Shown here: one piece after another, positions 6,274 through 12,103 of the stretch
Layout of the letters: the number at the start of each line of letters is the position of its first letter
How positions within the stretch are numbered: position 1 is the stretch's first letter
From: Lentisphaerota bacterium
Lineage (GTDB): Bacteria; Verrucomicrobiota; Kiritimatiellia; RFP12; UBA1067
Length of the DNA: 12,103 nt
Reading direction: 5' to 3'
Assembly (NCBI GenBank): GCA_015061765.1
Contig: SUVZ01000079.1
Location: forward strand, 1 to 12,103
Program-made: the position numbers and the translations under genes
The notes under the pieces: model-generated
The model's database searches: none
What the model saw: the letters and a program-made list of their open reading frames with translations, nothing else
Told to the model about the DNA's origin: nothing

Positions 6274-8541
6274 ATGAAAAAGACAGTTGCTGAAATAGTG
6301 GCGTTGATGGCGGTATGTGCTACCGCCATCGCGGCCCCTTATGAAATACGCATCCCTGACGAATCCAAACCATACGAACGTCAGGCGGCTAAGGAACTTG
6401 AGACGTATCTGTCAAAACTCGTTAAGGATTCGCTCTCCGTCGATGGCAAGAAAGGTGTAGTGTTTCACGTAGGTGACACTTCTTTCGCCAAGGGTAGGGG
6501 ATTTTGTTCTGCGGATATGACCAATGAGCAGTGGATGGTGAAATCATTCGGGGCGGATGTGGCTCTTCTTGGAGGAGGTACCCGTGGCACCTTGTATGCG
6601 GTAAGCCATTTTCTCGAAGATGTGTGCGGGGTGCGGTGGTGGTCTCCTCAGGAGGAGCATGTTCCGTATGCCGTTGCGCTCGATCTTCCGTGTTTGGATA
6701 TGGCTGGCTATCCGGCGTTTCGGCTGAGGAATATCTACCGCGCGTTCCGTGAACCTGGTCTCGCGGCGTTTGCAGTGCGCAAAAGGCTGAATGGCGCGGA
6801 CAGTGCAAATTGTCCTTCCGGTGCGGAGTTCGGAGGCTTCATCCGATATGGTGCGCCGTGCGGCTGCCATTCTTTCGACAGTTACATTCCGGCCGAAAAG
6901 TATTTTAAAGATCACCCTGAATGGTTCTCTCTCGACGGGCGCACCGGCAAAAGGGTTGCCGGGAAGTCGAGTCAGCTGTGTCTCACAAACATGGAACTGC
7001 GCGAAGAGATGAAGAGGCGGCTTAAAGGGTTCATCGAAGCCGACATTGCTAAATTCAAAAAGCTGGGAGTGCCTCCTCCTCATGTATACGACATTTCCGA
7101 GAACGACAACTGGAACTACTGCGCCTGCTCGAACTGTGTTGCGGCGAAGAACCGTTGGAACATGAGCGGACTTCTTCTTGATTTCGTGAATGACATCGCA
7201 TCGTCAGTGCGAAACGAATATCCTGATGTTTTGGTGAACACGTTTGCATACCATGCGACTGAAACTCCACCAAAGGGCGGCAAGCGGGCTGCTGACAACG
7301 TAATGGTGCGGCTGTGCGACACTAAATCCAACCAGGCGGCGGGGATGTCCGAGAAGGGGAACACGACATTCAGCGATTTCCTTGCCGGATGGTCGAAGTG
7401 CGCAAAGAACCTTTCGATATGGGATTATGCCATCACATACACGGCCGAGCTGACAGGTTTGCCGTTCCCGAGCGAGTTTCACTATGCTGAGTATTTCAGG
7501 GAGTGTCTCAAACGGGGCGTGTACGGATTCTTTTGGGAGCATGAATCTCCGCACAAGGCGGATATGTGGGAACTCAAGTACCATCTTGAGACGAAGCTTA
7601 TGGAGGATCCCTCTCTTGACGGCGACGTGCTCATATCCACGTTCATGAAGGAGTATTATGGAAATGCAGGGGATTGTGTGTTGGCCTACAGGAAGATGCT
7701 GGATGCGGCACGCCGCACAAGGAACGGGAATGTAGGGTGGTTTCCCGCAATCTCCGACTTTGATTGGATTTCGGCTGAGGATGTTGCGCAGGGGAATCGC
7801 CTTCTTGAATCTGCAGAGCGGATGACGGAAGGGCGAGAACCGTTCCTTTCGCGAGTGAAAAGGGTACGGGTCGGATTGGACCGTCTTGTGTGCCTGCGAT
7901 CACGAGCCACCTGTCAAACGCCGAATTCGAAGACCCTTGCTGCGGCGGAGCGGATCAAGACGTTCTGGCCGAAATGGATGATGAAGTATCCGGGAATGAC
8001 CGAGAGCAAGGCCAACGATCAGGTTGTGGCCGCCATCGGACTTCCTCCGCCAGCGTTTTTCTCTGGACGTGAGATATACGATTTTACGGCGGCGTTCATC
8101 AGCCCGGGGAGCGGATTGGAAAAGACGGTATTTGTGGTTGATGACGCTGAAAGTGAGGCGGGACGCGCTGTGCGGATAGATGCCGATGGATCCAGTCACT
8201 TCGATCTGCCTTACACCATTGGGCTGTATGATCGTGCCGGAAGGAAAACCGTCATCAAGAAGTCTTTCCCGAAGCCTCTTTCGAATAGCGGTTATGCATG
8301 GTATCGTATCGGGGCGGCGACGCTGCCGCCGGACTCCTACATCTGGCTGACTGGCACATGGCAGACGTCTCTAAAACTTTGGAAGAATAGAGAGCTCCAC
8401 AACCGCGAGTTTGAGATATTTGTGTCTGTAAAGTTCACCGGGAGGAAATATCAGGAAGGTGGCACTGCGCCAAGCAGGATATGGATTGATCGGGTTATTC
8501 TCGCCGTCCCTGAAAGGAAGGATGGAGTGGTGAAGAAATGA
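6274..8541 (+). CDS. DUF4838 (GH67-like) secreted glycoside hydrolase
   Basis: From ATG 6274 the protein has 755 residues and a clear Sec signal (M-K-K-T, hydrophobic core, A-I-A-A about 18-21). The frame also extends to GTG 6223, inside the previous gene, but that start buries the signal. Residues 22-140 form the GH67-N/NAGLU-N-like domain, with G-G-G-T-R-G-T-L-Y-A-V (100-110) and G-V-R-W-W-S-P (119-125). About 145-460 is the DUF4838 barrel: C-G-C-H-S-F (196-201), H-P-E-W-F-S-L-D-G (214-222), Q-L-C-L-T-N (234-239), I-S-E-N-D-N-W-N-Y-C-A-C-S-N-C (274-288) and N-T-F-A-Y-H (322-327). E276 and D278 are plausible catalytic or binding acids. A beta-rich tail follows (about 600-745). Related families remove glucuronic acid or alpha-GlcNAc ends; the substrate here is unknown. 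It is 17 bp from the previous stop, with only a weak CAGG upstream, so it may depend on coupled translation. Confidence 0.85.
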   Translation: MKKTVAEIVALMAVCATAIAAPYEIRIPDESKPYERQAAKELETYLSKLVKDSLSVDGKKGVVFHVGDTSFAKGRGFCSADMTNEQWMVKSFGADVALLGGGTRGTLYAVSHFLEDVCGVRWWSPQEEHVPYAVALDLPCLDMAGYPAFRLRNIYRAFREPGLAAFAVRKRLNGADSANCPSGAEFGGFIRYGAPCGCHSFDSYIPAEKYFKDHPEWFSLDGRTGKRVAGKSSQLCLTNMELREEMKRRLKGFIEADIAKFKKLGVPPPHVYDISENDNWNYCACSNCVAAKNRWNMSGLLLDFVNDIASSVRNEYPDVLVNTFAYHATETPPKGGKRAADNVMVRLCDTKSNQAAGMSEKGNTTFSDFLAGWSKCAKNLSIWDYAITYTAELTGLPFPSEFHYAEYFRECLKRGVYGFFWEHESPHKADMWELKYHLETKLMEDPSLDGDVLISTFMKEYYGNAGDCVLAYRKMLDAARRTRNGNVGWFPAISDFDWISAEDVAQGNRLLESAERMTEGREPFLSRVKRVRVGLDRLVCLRSRATCQTPNSKTLAAAERIKTFWPKWMMKYPGMTESKANDQVVAAIGLPPPAFFSGREIYDFTAAFISPGSGLEKTVFVVDDAESEAGRAVRIDADGSSHFDLPYTIGLYDRAGRKTVIKKSFPKPLSNSGYAWYRIGAATLPPDSYIWLTGTWQTSLKLWKNRELHNREFEIFVSVKFTGRKYQEGGTAPSRIWIDRVILAVPERKDGVVKK

Positions 8542-9659
8542 GAGATGGCAATCCTGTGAAAGCCGGTGGACGACTTCTGTCGCTTGATGCCCTTCGCGGA
8601 TTCGACATGATATGGATCATGGGTTTCGCCATGGTCATCCGTGTATTCTGCGGTCTCTTCCCTGATGGCGGCGCTTCCTGGCTTGCCATGCAGATGAGGC
8701 ATGCGCCGTGGGGCGGGTTCACCTTCTATGATCTCATATTTCCGCTGTTCCTTTTCATGGCAGGCGTTTCGTTTCCGTTCTCATATGCTGGTCAGGTTAA
8801 GAAGGGTCTGTCCCCAGCCAAAATCCATTGGCGTATGTTCAAGCGTATGATGATGCTTATTCTTCTGTCGATGGTGCATTGCGGTGCTCTGCAGTTTGAT
8901 CCCGACAAATACCATTACGGAAGCGTTCTTCAGCGTATCGGAATCACCGGGTTTCTCGCTGGATTGGTGTATGTCCATTTTGGTCGGCGAACAAGGATTG
9001 CGGTCGCCGTCGGCATTGTTGCGGGTTATTGGGCCTTGCTGACGTTCTGCCCTTCGCCGCTTGCGCCCGAGGGTGCGGGGGCGTATGTCAAGAGCGGCAA
9101 TATTGTGGATTGGATAGACAGGTTCGTTTCCATACGTGCCTGGTTTGGACGTGATCCGTTCGAAATCAGAGACATTCCGCTCTCCTTTTTTCAGATTCCA
9201 TTGGCACTACTAGGAATGTTTGCCGCTGATATTGTCAGGTGCGATAGAGTGCGCCCGGCGAAGAGGTCCGTGAAGCTTGCGTTGATTGGTGCCGTGCTTG
9301 CGCTTGCGGGCATCCTGCTTATGTTTACGGGTTGTAAAATAATAAAGAACATCTCAACTCCGAGTTTTATGCTGTTGACCGGCGGCCTTTGCATGATTCT
9401 GTTTGCGGTGTTCCATTGGGTGATAGATGTCAAGGGATGGGTGGCGTGGAGCTATCCGCTGCGGGTTGTCGGAATGAACGCTCTGGTTGCGTATCTGATG
9501 CAGACGATACTGCCGATCAGGGCGATAGCAAAATTCTTCTTTGGAGGCTTGGCGTCGCTGACTTCCTGTCCGGATTTTGTGATGGCGGTAGGGTACTGCG
9601 GCATTTGCTGGCTGATCCTTTACTTCCTCCATCGCAACAAGGTGTATGTGAAGGTGTAG
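8538..9659 (+). CDS. Membrane acyltransferase, DUF5009/HGSNAT-like
   Basis: The protein has 373 residues with about ten hydrophobic helices (near 22-40, 64-84, 104-118, 130-147, 153-170, 217-233, 246-264, 276-293, 308-326 and 345-364) and no cleavable signal. Family marks are R-L-L-S-L-D-A-L-R-G-F-D-M (12-24), H55-A-P-W-G-G followed by F-Y-D-L-I-F-P-L-F-L-F-M-A-G-V-S (63-78), and V-L-Q-R-I-G (130-135). These define the COG4299/DUF5009 group that includes human HGSNAT, which passes acetyl from cytosolic acetyl-CoA across the membrane to terminal glucosamine. H55 sits where I recall the catalytic histidine of HGSNAT (from memory, to be aligned). Its ATG overlaps the stop of the DUF4838 gene (ATGA, 8538-8541), so the two are translationally coupled. 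The likely role is acetylation of a sugar or oligosaccharide outside the cytoplasm; the acceptor is unknown. Confidence 0.85.
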   Translation: MRDGNPVKAGGRLLSLDALRGFDMIWIMGFAMVIRVFCGLFPDGGASWLAMQMRHAPWGGFTFYDLIFPLFLFMAGVSFPFSYAGQVKKGLSPAKIHWRMFKRMMMLILLSMVHCGALQFDPDKYHYGSVLQRIGITGFLAGLVYVHFGRRTRIAVAVGIVAGYWALLTFCPSPLAPEGAGAYVKSGNIVDWIDRFVSIRAWFGRDPFEIRDIPLSFFQIPLALLGMFAADIVRCDRVRPAKRSVKLALIGAVLALAGILLMFTGCKIIKNISTPSFMLLTGGLCMILFAVFHWVIDVKGWVAWSYPLRVVGMNALVAYLMQTILPIRAIAKFFFGGLASLTSCPDFVMAVGYCGICWLILYFLHRNKVYVKV

Positions 9660-9681
9660 CCGATATCAGATGATTTAATGT

Positions 9682-9687
9682 AAAGGA
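9682..9687 (+). promoter_or_regulatory. Ribosome binding site of gene 5
   Basis: AAAGGA lies 10 nt before ATG 9698 in the 38-bp gap after the acyltransferase gene. The gap holds no terminator or promoter that I can see, so read-through from the operon is expected. Confidence 0.65.
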
Positions 9688-9697
9688 ATAAATTGAC

Positions 9698-11755
9698 ATG
9701 AGAAAATTGTTCGCTTCTGTATTTGCGCTTGCAACTGCATTGGTGGGTGCGTCAGAACCGCTGAATGTGCTTGTGCCCATAGACTGGACCGGAGAACCAA
9801 AGGAGGTCATGGTCAAGGAACTTCGCAATATGCATGACCGCTACGGTCTGCGGAAGTTTGTGCTTATCGGGCCATGGTGCAAGCAGTATTACAAGGGGAC
9901 GGACATCTCCGATTGGGAAAAGCTCGGCGATTCGATCGCGTATGCAAAGCGTGAGCTTGCGGATCTGGACGTTGAAATCGGATGGTGGATCGTGCCGACG
10001 ATCAGTGGCGGCAAGTATCGTCCGTTTCAGTGTCTCATGGATTGCGACGGCAACAAGACCTACGCATCGTGTCCGCTTGACGAGGGCTACGTGAAAGATT
10101 TCAAGGCGAAGATCGTGGCGTGCGCAAGCAGGGCGCATCCATCGATAATCTTTTTCGAGGACGATTATACATTGTCCAACCATGGCGGCATGAATGCAAT
10201 GAAGGGCTGCTTCTGTCCTCTGCATCTCTCCGAGTACGCAAAGCGTACCGGCAGGGAATGGACAGCCAAGGAGATCGCCGAGATGTTCCGAAAGCCCACG
10301 GCGGAGAACGCGCCGTTGCGCAGCCAGTTCGCAATGCTCTCTCGCGGCTCGCTCGAAGGTCTTGCGAAGAGTCTGCGCTCGGCGATAGACAGTGTCGATC
10401 CTTCGATAAGGGTGTGTTTGTGCCAGTCCGGATTTGTCGATATCGATGGTGACTCCACCGAGACGCTTGTCCGCGCGTTTGCGGGGAAGACGCGTCCGAT
10501 GGTACGCATATTCGGTGCGGCATACTACAACGAGAATGCGCCGACGACCCTGCCTGGAGAACTTGCCCACACATTCTGGAGCGCACAGCATCTCGGCAAG
10601 GATATTGAGATCATTCATGAGACGGATCCATATCCGCATACGCGTTTCTACAATTCTTCGCTCTATCTGATTTCAGAGCTGTCCGGTGCGATTATGGCGG
10701 GCGTCACCGGTTCGTACTATTACTGCACGCAGTACTCGGACGATCCAATGGGTGACGATGGGTACGCCCAAAGGCTGGTCGGTTTCCGCAGGAAGCTTGA
10801 GGCCGTGCGAGACTTGCGCTCGACGATGCGTCCGTGCGGCGTGAGAGCGGTGTACACGCCGAAGGAGGTGTACATGGTCCGGGAAACGACAAAAAGTGCA
10901 TCTTCAGGCATGCTTCCCGTTCATGCATACTTCCTGGGTAAAATGGGGCTTCCTATGACCACTCTTGAGGACGCTCCGGTTGCGATGCTGCTCGGTCCCA
11001 CGGCGAATCAGCTTTCAGATGATGAATTGCGCAGTTTGCTTTCTGGCGGACTTTTGGTTGACGCAGAAGCGTCACTCATACTTTCAAGGCGAGGTTTTTC
11101 GTCTCTTATGGGATGTGAAGCTGTGGATCAGCCCGCTGAAATGCTGTACAAGTATGAGGCGATTGAACCGGTGGCCGGGTGCAAGTGTCGCGGTAAAAAG
11201 CTTTACAACCGCAAGACGGAGTCGCTGCATTATATCGGCTGGTCTCCAAAGAAGAGCGCACTTGCCAAGCTCACTCCTGTAGATGGGGCTCAGACGTGGT
11301 CTGCGCTGTACGATCTGGATGGCAAATACGTGGCTCCAGCAACGGTCTACTATCGCAACTCACTCGGCGGAAGGGTGGCGGTGCTCAGCCGTTCGCTTGA
11401 TGCAAAGGCTCATCCTTCCATCTACTCTCCGCGCAAACAGGAGATGTTCCATAATCTCTTCGCTAAGCTTGCAGGAGAACAGGAGATAGACGTGACAGCT
11501 CCGAACACACCGTCCACGTGGTTGATTTCCGCCAAGAACGAAAAGGAACTTCTGGTGATGGCGGAAAATCTATGCGGAGAGCCGCGTTCTGACTTCAAGC
11601 TCCGCTTTGCTTCAAAATGGCATGGTGGCACGGTGTCACACCTTCAGGACGACGGCACATGGAAGACCATAGGCAAGGCTTCGGCGGCATTTGCCGTTTC
11701 CGAAGCGATACTTCAACCGCTTCTTCCGCAGTTCTTCAAGGTGTCGGTGAAGTGA
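9698..11755 (+). CDS. Secreted barrel protein with EDD...NH...CFC motif, glycosidase-like
   Basis: The protein has 685 residues and a clean signal peptide (M-R-K-L-F, hydrophobic core, cleavage near A18-S19). Residues about 22-375 look like a (beta/alpha)8 barrel: strands V-L-V-P-I-D-W (24-30), K-F-V-L-I-G-P-W (53-60) and I-G-W-W-I-V-P (94-100), then I-I-F-F-E154-D155-D156-Y (150-157), N161-H162, C171-F-C173-P-L-H176-L, and H307-E308-T-D310. E154, D155, D156 and E308 are catalytic-acid candidates by position on strand ends. About 380-475 resembles an amidotransferase-like domain (L-L-G-P-T, L-S-D-D-E-L-R-S-L-L-S-G-G, V-D-A-E-A), as in GH42-type and related proteins, so its overall plan resembles gene 1. 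About 560-685 is a beta-rich end. Probably a glycosidase acting outside the cytoplasm. I do not recognise a named family. Confidence 0.7.
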   Translation: MRKLFASVFALATALVGASEPLNVLVPIDWTGEPKEVMVKELRNMHDRYGLRKFVLIGPWCKQYYKGTDISDWEKLGDSIAYAKRELADLDVEIGWWIVPTISGGKYRPFQCLMDCDGNKTYASCPLDEGYVKDFKAKIVACASRAHPSIIFFEDDYTLSNHGGMNAMKGCFCPLHLSEYAKRTGREWTAKEIAEMFRKPTAENAPLRSQFAMLSRGSLEGLAKSLRSAIDSVDPSIRVCLCQSGFVDIDGDSTETLVRAFAGKTRPMVRIFGAAYYNENAPTTLPGELAHTFWSAQHLGKDIEIIHETDPYPHTRFYNSSLYLISELSGAIMAGVTGSYYYCTQYSDDPMGDDGYAQRLVGFRRKLEAVRDLRSTMRPCGVRAVYTPKEVYMVRETTKSASSGMLPVHAYFLGKMGLPMTTLEDAPVAMLLGPTANQLSDDELRSLLSGGLLVDAEASLILSRRGFSSLMGCEAVDQPAEMLYKYEAIEPVAGCKCRGKKLYNRKTESLHYIGWSPKKSALAKLTPVDGAQTWSALYDLDGKYVAPATVYYRNSLGGRVAVLSRSLDAKAHPSIYSPRKQEMFHNLFAKLAGEQEIDVTAPNTPSTWLISAKNEKELLVMAENLCGEPRSDFKLRFASKWHGGTVSHLQDDGTWKTIGKASAAFAVSEAILQPLLPQFFKVSVK

Positions 11756-11781
11756 TCCCTAAAAGGATTCTATTCTGTCTA

Positions 11782-11790
11782 TGGTATAAT
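11782..11790 (+). promoter_or_regulatory. Extended -10 promoter before the GH10-like gene
   Basis: TGG-TATAAT is again a perfect -10 hexamer (11785-11790) with the TGn extension and no recognisable -35 (AAAGGA at 17 bp upstream). The predicted start is near 11797, giving a leader of about 40 nt. This suggests the GH10-like gene can be transcribed separately from the five genes before it. Confidence 0.55.
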
Positions 11791-11809
11791 AAAGAGCAGA
11801 AAGAAAAGG

Positions 11810-11829
11810 GTTCCATCTTGTATAGGAAC
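11810..11829 (+). promoter_or_regulatory. Small hairpin covering the RBS of the GH10-like gene
   Basis: GTTCC (11810-11814) can pair with GGAAC (11825-11829), whose first bases are part of the Shine-Dalgarno sequence AGGAA (11824-11828), 10 nt before ATG 11839. A 5-bp stem with a 10-nt loop is weak, but it could lower translation or respond to a regulator. Confidence 0.25.
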
Positions 11830-11838
11830 GATGAAATT

Positions 11839-12103
11839 ATGAAAAAGATTATTCTGACAGGTTGTTCCGCAATCGCATTTGCTGTTGTAGCCAATGATGT
11901 GCATTCTGAGTGTTCCGCTGCGAATGCTTACAGCCGTCTCTGGAACGTCGAGGTGCAGGCACAGATCGATGAACGGATAGAGAAGCATCGCAAGGCGGAT
12001 GGTGAGTTCGAGGTATCCGCGCCTGACGGCGTGGATGTAAAGGTCGAGCAGGTTTCCCATGCCTTTCAATTCGGTTCGCACATATTCAACTTTGACCAGC
12101 TCG
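11839..12103 (+). CDS. GH10 endo-1,4-beta-xylanase-like, N-terminal part (3' partial)
   Basis: Eighty-eight residues are visible before the window ends. M-K-K-I-I-L followed by a hydrophobic run to V-V-A (about residue 18) is an export signal. Then I-D-E-R-I-E-K-H-R-K-A-D (43-54), a beta region with V-E-Q-V-S-H-A-F-Q-F-G-S (69-80) and I-F-N-F-D-Q-L (82-88) follow. This run (R-I-x-K-H-R-K-x-D ... V-x-Q-x-x-H-x-F-x-F-G) is the standard opening of a group of GH10 proteins from gut Bacteroidota and Verrucomicrobiota relatives, leading into the barrel. GH10 enzymes cut the beta-1,4 xylan backbone; the two catalytic glutamates would lie outside the window. The start at 11839 is supported by AGGAA 10 nt upstream. 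ATG 11831 opens only a 3-codon frame ending in TGA that overlaps this start. Confidence 0.82.
   Translation, partial: MKKIILTGCSAIAFAVVANDVHSECSAANAYSRLWNVEVQAQIDERIEKHRKADGEFEVSAPDGVDVKVEQVSHAFQFGSHIFNFDQL

Noticed and set aside
9752..10639. Minus-strand open frame (295 codons) inside gene 5
   Set aside because: It is a shadow of a strongly coding + strand gene with a signal peptide and barrel motifs; its Arg/Cys-rich product has no recognisable domain.
11756..11775. Rho-independent terminator after gene 5
   Set aside because: ATCC...GGAT gives only a 4-bp stem with no U-run.
11839..11865. Lipoprotein signal (L-T-G-C at residues 6-9) in the GH10-like protein
   Set aside because: The hydrophobic stretch before the cysteine is only about three residues, too short for a lipobox; the stretch continues past it.

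Overview
The window (12,103 bp) is a block of carbohydrate-degradation genes, all on the + strand. It most likely comes from an uncultured gut-type Verrucomicrobiota relative (Kiritimatiellae or Lentisphaeria; inference). The grounds are a run of large, signal-peptide-bearing glycosidase-like proteins of rarely characterised families, Shine-Dalgarno leaders of the AGGAG/AAGGA type, no visible SusC/SusD pair, and a GH10 sequence style I associate with that group. No rRNA, tRNA, transposase or CRISPR array is visible, so the taxonomy rests on protein character only.

Layout. (1) 1-203 is the 3' end of a DUF234-type ATPase/nuclease-like gene, unrelated to the rest. (2) 204-518 is a gene boundary. 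It holds a 9-bp tandem-repeat tract, a pyrimidine-rich stretch, an extended -10 promoter (TGC-TATAAT, 432-440) with a small palindrome at the predicted start point, and a leader of about 70 nt with a hairpin. (3) 519-11755 is a tightly packed five-gene run with gaps of 47, 17, -4 and 38 bp: a GH42-like (beta/alpha)8-barrel protein with an amidotransferase-like domain; a three-part propeller/LamG/sialidase-like secreted protein; a DUF4838 (GH67-like) hydrolase; a ten-helix membrane acyltransferase of the DUF5009/HGSNAT type; and a second barrel protein with an EDD...NH...CFC motif. (4) 11756-11838 carries a second extended -10 promoter (TGG-TATAAT) and a short leader. (5) 11839 to the window end is the first 88 residues of a GH10 endo-xylanase-like protein.

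How it may work together (inference). Four of the five complete products, plus the GH10 fragment, begin with export signals, and the fifth is an integral membrane protein. This suggests exported glycosidases that debranch and cut a plant (xylan-like) or host glycan, with the membrane acyltransferase modifying released sugars using cytoplasmic acetyl-CoA. The ATGA overlap that couples the DUF4838 hydrolase to the HGSNAT-like acyltransferase is the most distinctive arrangement. It resembles the acetylate-then-cleave logic of lysosomal heparan breakdown (HGSNAT followed by NAGLU), but nothing in the sequence proves the substrate. At least three catalytic proteins here (genes 1, 2 and 5) have no function I can assign with certainty.
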